Assembly (NCBI RefSeq): GCF_024170225.1
Contig: NZ_JALJXU010000004.1
Span: 186,001 to 250,000, forward strand
DNA length: 64,000 bases
Origin: Streptococcus gallinaceus
Lineage (GTDB): Bacteria > Bacillota > Bacilli > Lactobacillales > Streptococcaceae
Reading direction: 5' to 3'
Shown here: in pieces, positions 16,850-28,351 of the stretch
Layout of the letters: each line of letters opens with the position of its first letter
Numbering within the stretch: position 1 is the first letter of the stretch
Made by a program: the position numbers and the translations under genes
The notes under the pieces: generated by a model
Told to the model about the DNA's origin: nothing
Seen by the model: the letters and a program-made list of their open reading frames with translations, nothing else
Database searches by the model: none

Positions 16850-19300
16850 ATGAAGTATTCGATTGGAGTGGAGCGTGCGCTTGAAGATGCGCAGATTATT
16901 GCACGTCGCTATGGAAGTGATTTTGTTGAGACATGGCATTTTTTGCTAGCCTTTGTAGTTAATCAAGATACCATTGCAGGGACAGTGTTGGCGGAATACC
17001 CTATTGATGGGAGTGATTTTGAAGATGCGGCCTACGTGATTACAGACCACCTTTACCAGGATCATATTGCCTTTGAAGGCATTTTGCCGCTTTCTAAGAA
17101 GTCAAAGGAAACCTTGGACTGGGCTGAAAAGATTGCAGATGTTGTCAAGGCAAGTCAGCTTGGGACAGAACATCTTTTTCTTGCCATGCTTTTGGACAAG
17201 CGTTCGGCTGCGGTGCTGATTTTAGATAGAGTTGGTTTTCATTTGGAGGACTCGGACGATAAGATTCGCTTGGTGGATTTGCGGAAGAATTTGGAAATCA
17301 AGGCTGGCTTCAGCAAGGATGATTTGAAGGCCATTCGCCAGTTGCTTCGTGGCAATCCTAGTCCACAGAATTCTGCTGCGGGAATGATGGGAATGCCCCA
17401 GGCTCAAAGTGGCGGTTTGGAAGATTACAGTCGTGATTTGACAGCCTTGGCTAAGGAAGGCAAGATGGAGCCTGTCATCGGACGTGACCAAGAGATTTCG
17501 CGGATGATCCAAATCTTGTCTCGGAAAACGAAAAATAACCCTGTCCTAGTTGGTGAAGCAGGTGTCGGTAAAACAGCTTTGGCGCTTGGTTTGGCGCAGC
17601 GAGTAGCAAGTGGCGATGTGCCCGCAAGCTTGGCTGGTATGCGGGTGCTGGAATTAGAATTGATGGCAGTGGTAGCTGGAACTCGTTTTCGTGGGGACTT
17701 TGAAGAGCGAATGAACAATATCATCAATGATATTGAAGAAGATGGTAAGGTTATTTTGTTCATCGATGAATTGCACACCATCATGGGGTCTGGTTCGGGG
17801 ATTGACTCGACTCTGGACGCGGCCAATATTTTAAAACCGGCCTTATCTCGTGGAACCTTGCATATGGTTGGTGCGACAACGCAGGATGAGTACCAAAAGC
17901 ACATTGAAAAAGATGCGGCTCTCTCGCGTCGATTTGCCAAAGTAACGGTAGAAGAGCCGAGCGTGGAAGATAGCATTGCTATTTTGCGTGGCTTGAAGCA
18001 ATCGTATGAGAAACACCATAAGGTGGAAATTACAGATGAAGCCATTGTAACGGCTGTAAAATTTGCCAAACGGTATTTGACGGGGAAAAATCTTCCAGAC
18101 TCTGCGATTGACCTCTTGGATGAAGCAAGTGCCACCGTCCAAAATAGTCGGAAAGTAGCGGTGGAAGATGCCAGTATGTCAGCTGCTGACCGTGCCTTAC
18201 TAGCTGGTAAGTACAAGACGGTCGCAAGCCTTCTAGTCAAAGAGTTAGAAGATGAGCAGCCATCTAGCCATTACAATCTTCAAGTGACAGAAGATCATGT
18301 CTTAGTGACCCTGAGCCGCCTTTCAGGTATTCCTGTTACGAAGTTGAGTAAAACAGATGCCAGGAAATACCTTAATCTTGAAAAAGAACTGCACCAACGT
18401 GTGATTGGGCAAGACAAAGCTATTTCAGCCATTAGCCGTGCTATCCGTCGAAACCAATCTGGTATCCGTACAGGAAAACGCCCAATTGGTTCCTTCCTGT
18501 TCTTGGGGCCAACTGGGGTTGGGAAGACCGAGTTAGCCAAGGCATTGGCAGAAGTGCTCTTTGATGATGAGTCCTCGCTTATCCGCTTTGACATGTCAGA
18601 ATACATGGAAAAATTTGCGGCATCTCGTCTTAACGGTGCGCCTCCAGGCTATGTTGGATATGATGAGGGCGGTGAGTTGACTGAAAAAGTGCGGAATAAA
18701 CCGTATGCGGTTCTCTTGTTTGATGAGGTGGAAAAAGCGCATCCGGATATCTTCAATGTCCTCTTGCAAGTCTTGGATGATGGGGTCTTGACGGACAATA
18801 AGGGACGTAAGGTTGATTTTTCAAATACCATTATTATCATGACATCAAATCTAGGCGCGACAGCCTTGCGAGATGATAAGACGGTTGGTTTTGGGGCGAC
18901 GGATCTGTCTCACAATCAAGCCCATGTGGAAAAACGAATTTTTGAAGAATTGAAAAAAGCATATCGTCCAGAATTTATCAACCGGATTGATGAGAAAGTT
19001 GTTTTTCACAGCCTGTCAGACAAGGATATGGAAGAAGTTGTCAAAGTCATGGTTAAACCACTTTATGCTGTGACAGCTGAGAAAGGGATTGACCTCAAAT
19101 TCCAACCATCTGCACTGAAATTGCTGGCTAAAGAGGGCTACGACCCTGAGATGGGAGCCCGTCCTTTGCGTAGATTGATTCAGAACAAGGTGGAAGACCA
19201 GCTGGCAGAAATGTTGCTACGCGAGGAAGTCAAGTCGGGTCAGACACTCAAGATTGGTGTGAAGGCTGGACAGCTTAAGTTTGACATTGTGGAGAACTAG
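16850..19300 (+). CDS. clpC: ATP-dependent Clp protease ATP-binding subunit ClpC
   Basis: An 816-residue Hsp100 chaperone that unfolds proteins for ClpP. Two N-terminal Clp repeat motifs (about 1-145) precede AAA domain 1 with Walker A GEAGVGKT at 235-242 and Walker B LFIDELH, and AAA domain 2 with GPTGVGKT at 553-560. McsA and McsB genes, which sit with ctsR and clpC in Bacillus, are absent, as is normal in streptococci. The final TAG is immediately followed by the ATG of an acetyltransferase. Confidence 0.95.
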   Translation: MKYSIGVERALEDAQIIARRYGSDFVETWHFLLAFVVNQDTIAGTVLAEYPIDGSDFEDAAYVITDHLYQDHIAFEGILPLSKKSKETLDWAEKIADVVKASQLGTEHLFLAMLLDKRSAAVLILDRVGFHLEDSDDKIRLVDLRKNLEIKAGFSKDDLKAIRQLLRGNPSPQNSAAGMMGMPQAQSGGLEDYSRDLTALAKEGKMEPVIGRDQEISRMIQILSRKTKNNPVLVGEAGVGKTALALGLAQRVASGDVPASLAGMRVLELELMAVVAGTRFRGDFEERMNNIINDIEEDGKVILFIDELHTIMGSGSGIDSTLDAANILKPALSRGTLHMVGATTQDEYQKHIEKDAALSRRFAKVTVEEPSVEDSIAILRGLKQSYEKHHKVEITDEAIVTAVKFAKRYLTGKNLPDSAIDLLDEASATVQNSRKVAVEDASMSAADRALLAGKYKTVASLLVKELEDEQPSSHYNLQVTEDHVLVTLSRLSGIPVTKLSKTDARKYLNLEKELHQRVIGQDKAISAISRAIRRNQSGIRTGKRPIGSFLFLGPTGVGKTELAKALAEVLFDDESSLIRFDMSEYMEKFAASRLNGAPPGYVGYDEGGELTEKVRNKPYAVLLFDEVEKAHPDIFNVLLQVLDDGVLTDNKGRKVDFSNTIIIMTSNLGATALRDDKTVGFGATDLSHNQAHVEKRIFEELKKAYRPEFINRIDEKVVFHSLSDKDMEEVVKVMVKPLYAVTAEKGIDLKFQPSALKLLAKEGYDPEMGARPLRRLIQNKVEDQLAEMLLREEVKSGQTLKIGVKAGQLKFDIVEN

Positions 19301-19813
19301 ATGTTAGAATTGATTAAAATCGGGCCAGATGAGGTGGTGTCCTTACAGGAAGTCTGCCGAGAAACTTACTATGATACATTTGGAGCGGTTAATCGGGAAG
19401 AGGATATTCAAGCCTACATGGATGATGTTTATAGCAGAGATGTATTGGTCGCTGAGTTGGAAAATCCAGAGTCAGAAGTGTACTTTTTGAAGGATGAGAT
19501 GGGGATAGCCGGCTATCTCAAGCTCAATACGGGAGCTGCCCAGACAGAATATGTCGCGGACAATACCTTGGAAATTCAGCGGATTTATGTGCGTGCCAAT
19601 AGAAAACGTCGTGGCTATGGTAGTCGACTAATGGCATTTTCTTTGGAGCGAGCACGTGAAAAGGAATGCCAGTCCGTCTGGTTAGGTGTCTGGGAACACA
19701 ATCAATCTGCTCTTGCATTTTACAAAAGTCATGGATTCCGCCATGTCGGTGAGCATCATTTTCAGATGGGAGACACGGTGGATACGGATTATATCTATCT
19801 GAAGGATTTGTAA
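19301..19813 (+). CDS. GNAT-family N-acetyltransferase
   Basis: A 170-residue acetyltransferase. The acetyl-CoA-binding motif A is visible as IQRIYVRANRKRRGYGSRLM (RxxGxG type), followed by motif B ALAFYKSHGFRHVGEHHF. It resembles spermidine/protein acetyltransferases but the substrate is not readable. Its ATG directly abuts the clpC stop (TAGATG), so it is the third gene of the CtsR-controlled operon and is probably induced by heat or protein stress. A terminator follows. Confidence 0.82.
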   Translation: MLELIKIGPDEVVSLQEVCRETYYDTFGAVNREEDIQAYMDDVYSRDVLVAELENPESEVYFLKDEMGIAGYLKLNTGAAQTEYVADNTLEIQRIYVRANRKRRGYGSRLMAFSLERAREKECQSVWLGVWEHNQSALAFYKSHGFRHVGEHHFQMGDTVDTDYIYLKDL

Positions 19814-19815
19814 GC

Positions 19816-19844
19816 AGAGATTGGACGAAAGTCCAGTCTCTTTT
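19816..19844 (+). terminator. Terminator of the ctsR-clpC operon
   Basis: AGAGATTGGAC, GAAA loop, GTCCAGTCTCTTTT. Confidence 0.85.
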
Positions 19845-19914
19845 ATGTGCCAAATAATTGGCAAAGGCGCGTCATTTCTGTAAAATAGAGGGAGTAAGTT
19901 TAAAAGGGAAGACT

Positions 19915-20952
19915 ATGAAAAAACAAGTTGCAGTAATTTTTGGGACTTTTGCACCCATGCATAAGGGACACATTGACCTCATTCAGCGCGCTAAGCGAGA
20001 ATGTAGCCGTGCCATTGTGATCGTTTCTGGTTATGGAAATGACCGTGGCCACAAGATTGGATTGGGTTTGCAGAAGCGCTTCCGCTATATCCGTGAGACC
20101 TTTAATGATGAGTCTTCGGTGACGGTGCTGATGCTGGATGAGACTGGAATGCCTCCTTATCCAAAAGGCTGGACTCCCTGGCTGAATGCTTTGACAGCGA
20201 TGACGGACATCGCTGATGACGAAGAGTTGTATTTCTATGTTTCAGAAAAAAATTATGCTGAGGAACTCGAAAGCCGTGGCTTTAAGGCACATTTTACAGA
20301 GCGAAATTTTGGAATTTCAGCGACCTTGATTCGAGAAAATCCAATCAAGTATTGGAATGAGATTGCGAGACCTTTTCGACGCCATTTCTCAAAAAATGCC
20401 TTGATTGTTGGCTCGGCCTCTAATGGGAAAACGACTTTGGCACGTGATTTGGGGCGGTATTATTCTAGTCCGGTGTCGCTTGAGTACTCGCGCTATTACC
20501 AGCAGCGCTACAATGTCCGCGATGATGAGTTGACAGGCAAGGACTACAATTATCTCTTGACGGGGCAGTACCGTCAAACGGCAGACCTGATTGACTCAGA
20601 TAGCAATCAAGGGCTGGTTATTGCTGATACCAACTCGACAGTGACTCAGGCTTACTACGATTACTATATCGGTAAGACGTCGACCTCTTTTCACTCGCTT
20701 TGTGCAGATACTGCCAAGAGTGAGAAATGGGCTTTGATTCTCTTTGTATTGCCAACGGGGTCTTATGTGGATGATGGATTCCGTGATATGTCCATGGCCG
20801 ATGAGTCGATTCGTCAAGCATTTACTGAGCTCTTGAAAGAATTGGTGATGCGCAATCATCCGCAGGTGCCTCTGCATTTCTTAGATGGAAGCTATGCTGA
20901 AAATTATCAAACAGCCATTGAGTTGATTGATGCCATTTATCAAGGAGACTAG
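19915..20952 (+). CDS. nadR: NadR-type NMN adenylyltransferase / ribosylnicotinamide kinase
   Basis: A 345-residue bifunctional enzyme of NAD salvage. The N-terminal nucleotidyltransferase domain (about 1-155) has [10 protein letters not shown] with the HxGH nucleotide motif at 16-19. The C-terminal kinase domain has P-loop GSASNGKT at 166-173. It phosphorylates nicotinamide riboside and adenylates NMN. The N-terminal helix-turn-helix of enterobacterial NadR is absent, so it has no DNA-binding role. ATG 19915 follows AAAAGGGAAG. It is single, with a terminator directly after. Confidence 0.88.
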   Translation: MKKQVAVIFGTFAPMHKGHIDLIQRAKRECSRAIVIVSGYGNDRGHKIGLGLQKRFRYIRETFNDESSVTVLMLDETGMPPYPKGWTPWLNALTAMTDIADDEELYFYVSEKNYAEELESRGFKAHFTERNFGISATLIRENPIKYWNEIARPFRRHFSKNALIVGSASNGKTTLARDLGRYYSSPVSLEYSRYYQQRYNVRDDELTGKDYNYLLTGQYRQTADLIDSDSNQGLVIADTNSTVTQAYYDYYIGKTSTSFHSLCADTAKSEKWALILFVLPTGSYVDDGFRDMSMADESIRQAFTELLKELVMRNHPQVPLHFLDGSYAENYQTAIELIDAIYQGD

Positions 20953-20978
20953 TAAGCAGGTTCATCCTGCTTTTTTTA
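20953..20978 (+). terminator. Terminator after nadR
   Basis: AAGCAGG, 5-base loop, CCTGCTTTTTTT. Confidence 0.85.
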
Positions 20979-20989
20979 CTCTTTTGAGG

Positions 20990-21012
20990 TATAATAAAAG
21001 AAAACGTTTACG
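20990..21012 (+). promoter_or_regulatory. glpK -10 box and catabolite (cre) site
   Basis: TATAAT at 20990-20995 followed by AGAAAACGTTTACG at 20999-21012. The latter matches 12 of 14 positions of the CcpA cre consensus (TGWAANCGNTNWCA). A cre over the transcription start would repress glycerol use when glucose is present. Confidence 0.65.
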
Positions 21013-21022
21013 AGAGGTTGAT

Positions 21023-22529
<1,507 letters not shown>

Positions 22530-22534
22530 AAAAA

Positions 22535-22568
22535 GAGTAGGAAAAAATCGTGATTTCGTAGAAGTCTC
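22535..22568 (+). repeat. Fragment of intergenic repeat family (copy C)
   Basis: GAGTAGGAAAAAATCGTGATTTCGTAGAAGTC resembles the head of the longer copy at 41965-42146 (read on the minus strand) with only a few differences; the rest of the element is missing or unrecognisable. Confidence 0.6.
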
Positions 22569-22596
22569 TTTTCACTAAATCACTGTTTTCTAGTAC

Positions 22597-22634
22597 AAAA
22601 AAGGAGTTGGGAACTTTTGTTCCAACTCCTTTTA
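22597..22634. terminator. Bidirectional terminator between glpK and dusB
   Basis: AAAAAAGGAGTTGG / CCAACTCCTTTTA with a loop around AACTTTTGTT; serves the two converging genes. Confidence 0.85.
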
Positions 22635-22661
22635 TTTTAATAAATATGGCTTATCTAGGTT

Positions 22662-23651
22662 TTATTTGGCATGTGCGCGTGCTTGATCAAAGAGGTCTTG
22701 GACTTCTGCGATGGATTCGGCACGGGCAACGGCTCCGCGGATTTTTGCAGCACCGGCTGTTCCACGAAGGTAGTGAGGTGCTAGTCCACGGAATTCACGA
22801 ACAGCAATGCCTTCCCCTTTGAGGGCTGTCAGACGTGTCAAGTGTTCAAATGCGATGTTGAGTTTATCATCGAAAGAGAGGTCAGGCAGGATTTCGCCAG
22901 TTTCCAAATAGTGGTTAATCTGATTGAAAATGTAAGGATTCCCCATGGCAGTACGTCCAACCATGACGGCATCGGCTCCGACTTCTTCGATACGCTGACG
23001 AGCATCTTGGACAGTACGGATATCGCCGTTTGCGATGAATGGAATCTTGGTAATGGCCTTGGCAACCTTGGTCAGAGTTTCTAAGTCCGCTGTCCCTGTA
23101 TACATTTGCTCACGGGTACGTCCGTGCATGGCCAAGGCAGCAACACCGGCAGACTCAGCAGCCAGGGCGTTTTCAACAGCTAGGTCAGGGCTATTCCAGC
23201 CAGTCCGCATTTTAACTGTCAAGGGAATGTCGAGAACAGAAGTCACTTCCTTGACGATATGGTAAATTTTTTCAGGGTCTTTGAGCCATTTAGCGCCAGC
23301 TTCATTTTTTACGACCTTGTTAACGGGACAACCCATGTTGATGTCAACGATGTTGGTTTTAGTGTTGTTTTGGATAAAGTTCGCCGCACGCTTGAGCCCT
23401 TCAGCATCTCCGCCGAAAAGTTGGATGGAAACTGGAGCTTCATTGTCATCGATATGAAGCATGTGGAGGGTTTTTTCGTTATTGTAAAGCAAGCCTTTTT
23501 CGGAAATCATTTCCATGACAACCAGTCCAGCACCCATTTCCTTGGCAATGGTACGAAAGGCAGAGTTTGTCACACCAGCCATAGGAGCTAGTACGGTACG
23601 ATTGGGAATTTCAACATTTCCAATCATGAAGGGGGTGTTAAGATTTGTCAT
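22662..23651 (-). CDS. dusB: tRNA-dihydrouridine synthase (DusB type)
   Basis: A 329-residue FMN enzyme that reduces uridines in tRNA D-loops. TIM-barrel motifs: [14 protein letters not shown] at the N-terminus, the catalytic Cys108 in [34 protein letters not shown] and [11 protein letters not shown]. The length is typical. The start follows GGAGG, and its first 14 bases overlap the end of hslO upstream. hslO-dusB next to each other is a common streptococcal arrangement. Confidence 0.92.
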   Translation of the reverse strand: MTNLNTPFMIGNVEIPNRTVLAPMAGVTNSAFRTIAKEMGAGLVVMEMISEKGLLYNNEKTLHMLHIDDNEAPVSIQLFGGDAEGLKRAANFIQNNTKTNIVDINMGCPVNKVVKNEAGAKWLKDPEKIYHIVKEVTSVLDIPLTVKMRTGWNSPDLAVENALAAESAGVAALAMHGRTREQMYTGTADLETLTKVAKAITKIPFIANGDIRTVQDARQRIEEVGADAVMVGRTAMGNPYIFNQINHYLETGEILPDLSFDDKLNIAFEHLTRLTALKGEGIAVREFRGLAPHYLRGTAGAAKIRGAVARAESIAEVQDLFDQARAHAK

Positions 23652-24510
23652 GAATGAGTTCCTCCAAGTCTGTTTCATCAAAGTGGTAGTGGCTGCCGCA
23701 GAATTGGCAGGTAATGTCAGCTCCCTTATCTTCCTCTTTCATTTCTTGTAGGTCAGAGGTTAGCAAGCTAGCGAGTGCATCCATAAAGCGCTCTTTTGAA
23801 CAGTCACAAACGAAGTGCAAGGGCTCTTCTGATAAGAGTTTGTACTCATCTTGACCATAAATGGCTTGTAAGAGAGCTTGACTAGGATTCTCAGAGGCCA
23901 AGAGGCTAGAAATAGCAGGCATGTCTTGAATCCGTTTTTCAAAGCGGCTAATCTCAGCGTCGGTCGCACCAGGCAAGACTTGCAACATGAAGCCTCCAGC
24001 GACCTTGACTTTATCATCTTGGTCCAAGAGGACATTGAGCCCGATGGCAGATGGTGTCTGCTGACTTTCTGTCATGTAGTAGGCGAAGTCTTCACCGATT
24101 TCCCCGGAAATGAGCGGAGTCATAGAATGGTAAGGATGGCCTGTTCCATAGTCGGTAATGACCAAAAATTGCCCTGCACCGATGAGTGGGCCTATGATAA
24201 CCTCACCTGTAGAAGTCCGTTTGTAGTCAGCATCGGGGTTTTGGATGTAGCCCTTGACCTGTCCCTTAGAATTTGCAACGGCAATGACTGCACCAAGACC
24301 ACCATCTCCGAGAATTTTTAGGGTGATTTTTGTATCCCCTTTTTCATTTGCAGCTAAAATTTGGCTGGCAATCAAAGTTCGCCCCAAAGCCACTGTAGAA
24401 GAAGCCATTGTGTCATGTTTTTCCTGAGCAGTCCGTACAGTCTCTGTGCTATCGAGCACAAAAGCACGGAAATGCCCATTACTTGAAATAGTTTTAATCA
24501 GTTTGTCCAT
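23638..24510 (-). CDS. hslO: Redox-regulated chaperone Hsp33
   Basis: A 290-residue holdase that is activated when oxidation releases zinc from its four C-terminal cysteines, here Cys235, Cys237 (CDC) and Cys268, Cys271 (CQFC). Domain order is normal. The ATG at 24508-24510 gives the family N-terminus MDKLIKTIS, yet no ribosome site lies before it and a TATAAT box ends only 7 bases upstream, so the mRNA may be leaderless. It is the first gene of a two-gene operon with dusB. Confidence 0.92.
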   Translation of the reverse strand: MDKLIKTISSNGHFRAFVLDSTETVRTAQEKHDTMASSTVALGRTLIASQILAANEKGDTKITLKILGDGGLGAVIAVANSKGQVKGYIQNPDADYKRTSTGEVIIGPLIGAGQFLVITDYGTGHPYHSMTPLISGEIGEDFAYYMTESQQTPSAIGLNVLLDQDDKVKVAGGFMLQVLPGATDAEISRFEKRIQDMPAISSLLASENPSQALLQAIYGQDEYKLLSEEPLHFVCDCSKERFMDALASLLTSDLQEMKEEDKGADITCQFCGSHYHFDETDLEELIHDKS

Positions 24511-24517
24511 AAGGAAT

Positions 24518-24526
24518 ATTATAGCA
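24518..24526 (-). promoter_or_regulatory. Extended -10 promoter of hslO-dusB
   Basis: Minus strand TGCTATAAT (extended -10) with only ATTCCTT between it and the hslO ATG. Confidence 0.6.
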
Positions 24527-24548
24527 CAAAAGCAAGGTGGGAGCGAAG

Positions 24549-24574
24549 AGAAAAAGCTTGCCAAATGGCAAGCT
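24549..24574 (-). terminator. Terminator after gshF
   Basis: On the minus strand AGCTTGCC-ATTT-GGCAAGCTTTTT, directly downstream of the gshF stop. Confidence 0.85.
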
Positions 24575-24579
24575 GGTCA

Positions 24580-26829
24580 TTAAACCTCAGGAAATAATTT
24601 ATCTAAAATCTTTCGTGTTACAATTTGGCCTGGTCCTTCATGACAATAGGTGTGCATGTACATGGACGGGTTGAAATTGAGCTCGATACAGGTACAGTTT
24701 GGCACTTCTTTTGTGGAGATTAGGTGGCGGTCAGGGATGATGAGATCGACCCCACAGACCCAAGCTCCTATGGCGCTAGCCATATCAGCAGCCAGTTGCT
24801 TGTAAGAAGGATCCATTTGCTCTGTCATATCAATGGAATCACCACCCGTTGAGATGTTGGAGTTGCCACGCAAGTCAGCTTTGACACCAGTAGGTAAAAT
24901 GGTATCGGCTGTGTAGCCTTGCTGTTCGAGCATGAGAAGTTCGATGTCACCAAGGTTGATGATTTCAAGGGGAGAGCGGTGGTCACGTCCGCGGAGAGGA
25001 TTTTTATTCTTCTCTGCGACTAACTCGCGAATGGTCTGCCGACCATCTCCAACGACATTGGCAGCGACGCGGAGCAGAACTGCCTCACATTTACCATCAA
25101 GAACGAAGAAACGGTATTCAGTTCCCGGGATGAATTCTTCCACCAAGACATCAGAGTCTTCCGCAAAGGCGATATCAATGGCTTTTTCATAATCCGCCAA
25201 GCTAGCTGGTTCTTGGAAAATGGAAATCCCTAGACCAAAATTAGTAGACTTTGGTTTGACGACAATGGCCTTATCCGCAACTAAGCGATAGTAGTTGAGG
25301 GCCTCTTCCTTGGTAGCAAACTCGCTACCTGCTGGAACTGGAAAACCAGCCTGATCCAAAATTTTCTTGGTGACAGTTTTATTGGCCATAGCCAGTGGGA
25401 CAACGTAGTTATCTTTAGAAGTCATATTGCCATTTTTGACGTATTCGACATGGTTGCCATGCCAGAGTTTGAGGAATTGGTCATTTTCATCCAGAATCTC
25501 AAAATGAACCCCTTTTTGGATGATGTCAATCAAGAGCATCTGAGTAGAGAGTTCCATGCTTTCGTAGCCCTTGAGCGCATAAGGTGCCGTCCAGGCATGC
25601 TGATGAAAGGCTGCGCCTTGGTTGCGTCCAAATACTTCCAATGATAGTTGGTCAATCTGAGCAAAAAGCTGCCCACCAAGTGTCAACTCTGGATTTGCAA
25701 GTGCCGCTTTGACTTTTTCCAACAAGCTAAGGTAGTAATCCCCCAGCTGGAACTGATCAATGATAGCTGTCATGGCAGTCAAAATATCCTGTATAGGGGC
25801 TTGGTCAGGTAGTGGATCCAAAGGATGAGCAAGGGCAATGGCTTCGTTGAGGTCAGTCGCCCAAGATAATTTCTCATCAACATTGTCCAAATTTTCCATC
25901 CAAATCAAGCTAAGGATAAAGAGGTGAACAGTATCAATGGTTTCTTGGCTGATGGCCAGATGGTCAAATGGATTGAGGTCAAAGGAGCGGAATTCCATAT
26001 ACTGAATTCCATTTTCTAGATAGTCACGGACAAACTTACTACCACGTAGACGAACAGCAGAGTAAAATTCTTTTTCTGCGGATAATTGCCCCGACTGCAC
26101 ATAACCCTCTAGGTCGGAAATGTAGTTTTCCAAGCTGGCAAAGGAGACATGGATGTCTTCGTGGTTGACATAGCCGTAGGAACTATTGCGCAGAGAACGA
26201 ACAGGGCGCGTCAAGTCTTTTTCTAAAAATCCTTTTTCAGAAATTGGTGTTGCGCCATAGAGGTAGGTCAAAAACCAGCGATAGTAGAGAAAGTTTTGCG
26301 CGATTTTCAGATAGAGGTCATTTTTAAAAGCCAGTTTATCTGAGTAACCACTGAGTGAAAAAAGCTGAGCAGTCAGGTCTTTTCCCAGCTCCATATTGTA
26401 ATGAATGCCGCTCATGGACTGGAGGAGTTTGCCGTAACGTTCTGCCAATCCTTGACGGTAGCAGTATTCGACAGGGTCCTCTAAAGCAGCAATCTGAATA
26501 TCATCTGCCGTGATGTATGGTGGCATGGAAAGAGGCCAAAGGTACTCATCATGTTCCAATGAGCGTTGCGCTACGTCGGTAATAGCTCCCAAAAACCGAC
26601 GTGCTTCCTCGGTTGATTGAGCGATTGGTGTGATGAGCTCGATTTGTGGCTCGCTGTAGTCTGTTTGGATATAAGGATGATAATTTCGAGAACCAAAAGC
26701 AGATGGGTGTGGTGTTTGGGCAACTCGGTGCTGGGTATTGATGCGGAGGGATTCTCTTTCCAGACCAAAAGTTGCTTGCAAAATAGGCAAATTTGCGGGT
26801 GCATTTTGTAAAAGTTGTGAAAGTTTCAT
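24580..26829 (-). CDS. gshF: Bifunctional glutamate--cysteine ligase / glutathione synthetase GshF
   Basis: A 749-residue fused enzyme that makes glutathione in two ATP-dependent steps in the cytoplasm. The N-terminal part (about 1-440) is a GshA-type ligase with FGLERESLRIN and SGIHYNMELG; the C-terminal part (about 480-749) is an ATP-grasp domain with KPKSTNFGLGISIF, VEEFIPGTEYRFF and the metal-binding CIELNFNPSMYMHTYC region. The length fits streptococcal GshF (GshAB). Monocistronic with a terminator. Glutathione ties to the thiol-redox genes nearby (Hsp33, Rrf2 regulator, DsbA-like protein). Confidence 0.95.
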   Translation of the reverse strand: MKLSQLLQNAPANLPILQATFGLERESLRINTQHRVAQTPHPSAFGSRNYHPYIQTDYSEPQIELITPIAQSTEEARRFLGAITDVAQRSLEHDEYLWPLSMPPYITADDIQIAALEDPVEYCYRQGLAERYGKLLQSMSGIHYNMELGKDLTAQLFSLSGYSDKLAFKNDLYLKIAQNFLYYRWFLTYLYGATPISEKGFLEKDLTRPVRSLRNSSYGYVNHEDIHVSFASLENYISDLEGYVQSGQLSAEKEFYSAVRLRGSKFVRDYLENGIQYMEFRSFDLNPFDHLAISQETIDTVHLFILSLIWMENLDNVDEKLSWATDLNEAIALAHPLDPLPDQAPIQDILTAMTAIIDQFQLGDYYLSLLEKVKAALANPELTLGGQLFAQIDQLSLEVFGRNQGAAFHQHAWTAPYALKGYESMELSTQMLLIDIIQKGVHFEILDENDQFLKLWHGNHVEYVKNGNMTSKDNYVVPLAMANKTVTKKILDQAGFPVPAGSEFATKEEALNYYRLVADKAIVVKPKSTNFGLGISIFQEPASLADYEKAIDIAFAEDSDVLVEEFIPGTEYRFFVLDGKCEAVLLRVAANVVGDGRQTIRELVAEKNKNPLRGRDHRSPLEIINLGDIELLMLEQQGYTADTILPTGVKADLRGNSNISTGGDSIDMTEQMDPSYKQLAADMASAIGAWVCGVDLIIPDRHLISTKEVPNCTCIELNFNPSMYMHTYCHEGPGQIVTRKILDKLFPEV

Positions 26830-26916
26830 GCGTGTCTTACCTTGCTTTATTCGTTAGTTTTATTGTAAACTCTTTGGCGCTGAATGACAAATTTCCGCTA
26901 CGGCTGAACTGGCTTG

Positions 26917-27351
26917 TCAGGGGCAAGTGGCGGTCTGCGCTGTCAGGTCACTGACTAGCTCTGCAAGGCTTGTTTTGGCCATTTCTTCCTCAGCAATTTT
27001 TTGAATTTCTTGGTAGCGTTCCTGCAGAATTGCTTGGATATTTGCTCCGACTTTGCACTCGAGATTGGTTTTTTTATCAACGGACAAGAGCTCGTTCTCA
27101 CCAGGAAGTGATTTGAAAATATCGAGTAGACTGATGTCAGTCAAGGGCTTTGTAATCTGTGGGCTAGCCTTGCCTTGTTGACTAGTGATGAGACCTGCTT
27201 TTTTTAATTGCCCCATGATTTTTCGGACATTGGATGGATTGGTCAGGATACTATCTGCAATGGCATCGCTTTTTAGCAAATGAGGCTCGGTCACAGTGGC
27301 TAGGTAGACCATGATATGGACACTATCGCTTAATAAGACGGATTGTTTCAT
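26917..27351 (-). CDS. Rrf2-family transcriptional regulator
   Basis: A 144-residue winged-helix repressor. The recognition region KSDAIADSILTNPSNVRKIMGQLKKAG matches the Rrf2 helix-turn-helix. The three-cysteine iron-sulfur motif of IscR/NsrR is missing; there is one internal cysteine (ECKVGA, about residue 98) and one close to the C-terminus, which suits a thiol-switch or YwnA-like regulator. It is divergent from the NmrA/DsbA gene pair, and two copies of a TGTATAAAATAAAAA motif lie between, so it very probably controls that pair and itself. Confidence 0.85.
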   Translation of the reverse strand: MKQSVLLSDSVHIMVYLATVTEPHLLKSDAIADSILTNPSNVRKIMGQLKKAGLITSQQGKASPQITKPLTDISLLDIFKSLPGENELLSVDKKTNLECKVGANIQAILQERYQEIQKIAEEEMAKTSLAELVSDLTAQTATCP

Positions 27352-27395
27352 AAGAAAACCTTTCCTTTCAGAATGTAGACTTATTATAGCACACT

Positions 27396-27414
27396 TGTAT
27401 AAAATAAAAAAACA
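27396..27414. promoter_or_regulatory. Candidate Rrf2 operator, copy 1
   Basis: TGTATAAAATAAAAAAACA, nearly identical to the copy at 27453-27471; it lies just upstream of the TTGACA -35 of the rightward promoter and next to the leftward -10 (TATAAT on the minus strand at about 27383-27388). Confidence 0.55.
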
Positions 27415-27420
27415 TTTCTC

Positions 27421-27449
27421 TTGACAAGTTAGTTTTTATCTTGTAAACT
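27421..27449 (+). promoter_or_regulatory. Promoter of the NmrA/DsbA operon
   Basis: TTGACA, 17-base spacer, TAAACT, flanked on both sides by the repeated operator-like sequence. Confidence 0.75.
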
Positions 27450-27452
27450 GCA

Positions 27453-27471
27453 TGTATAAAATAAAAATACA
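27453..27471. promoter_or_regulatory. Candidate Rrf2 operator, copy 2
   Basis: TGTATAAAATAAAAATACA: an inverted repeat TGTAT/ATACA over the transcription start region. Binding here would block the NmrA/DsbA promoter. Confidence 0.6.
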
Positions 27472-27488
27472 ACAAAAGAGGTATAGCG

Positions 27489-28349
27489 ATGACAAATTAT
27501 CTTATTACAGGTGCAAATGGTGGCTATGGTCGTGCTGTGATTGATTACTTACAAACAGCCATTGATAAGGAAAATATTTTTTCCTTGGTGCGTTCAGAGG
27601 AAAAAGGGAAAGCTCTGAAAGAGGCTGGTATTCAGATTCGTATTGGAGATTACACAGATAAGGATAGTCTGCTCGCGGCTTTTAAAGGGATTGATAAAGT
27701 CTTGTTAGTTTCAGGTGTTCCCGGCAATCGTCAGGCAGAGCATCAAAATGTGATTGATGCAGCAGTAGCAGCAGGTGTGAGCTACATGGCCTATACCTCA
27801 CTTGCAGGTGCAGATACAGTTGCAAAAGACTTTGCCCTCGGAGACGACCATCGTTATACTGAGGCAGCCTTGAAAGCATCGGGTCTCGCCTTCACTAGCC
27901 TACGCAACAACTGGTACTTGGAAAATGAAATGCCGCTCATCTTGCCAGCCCTGACATCAGGAAAATTAGTCTACGGTGCCAATGCAGACAGCAAGGTCGC
28001 TTGGGTGTCTCGTAAGGATTTGGCAGAAGCGGGTGCAAAAGTATTGCTAGCTGATCGTCCACAAGAAATTCTTGAATTATCTGGTCAAAGCTTGGCCTAT
28101 CCTGACTTGGCTGCTGCTCTATCACAAGCGACAGGAAAAGACATGGTAGCTGAAAAAGGTAGTCTTGATGATGTCGTTGCAGCCTTAGTAGCAGGAGGCT
28201 TCCCAGAACAAGCTGCTCCTGATTTTGCAGGCTTGCAAGCAGCCATCGCTGAAAATTACTTAGATGCTCAGAGTTCAGATTTGGAAGCCATCTTGGGACG
28301 CCCAGCGACTCCTGTTGTAGAGAGCCTTCGCACCTTATTGGAGGCTTAA
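27489..28349 (+). CDS. NmrA-like NAD(P)-binding oxidoreductase (QorB/YtfG type)
   Basis: A 286-residue atypical short-chain dehydrogenase. The Rossmann nucleotide motif is TGANGGYGRAVIDYL near the N-terminus; VSGVPGNRQAEHQNVIDAA, YTSLAGAD and LRNNWYLENE are typical of the NmrA/quinone oxidoreductase 2 group. Such enzymes reduce quinones or act as redox sensors; the substrate is not known here. It is divergent from the Rrf2 gene and coupled to the DsbA-like gene, whose ATG overlaps its stop codon. Confidence 0.85.
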   Translation: MTNYLITGANGGYGRAVIDYLQTAIDKENIFSLVRSEEKGKALKEAGIQIRIGDYTDKDSLLAAFKGIDKVLLVSGVPGNRQAEHQNVIDAAVAAGVSYMAYTSLAGADTVAKDFALGDDHRYTEAALKASGLAFTSLRNNWYLENEMPLILPALTSGKLVYGANADSKVAWVSRKDLAEAGAKVLLADRPQEILELSGQSLAYPDLAAALSQATGKDMVAEKGSLDDVVAALVAGGFPEQAAPDFAGLQAAIAENYLDAQSSDLEAILGRPATPVVESLRTLLEA

Positions 28350-28351
28350 TG

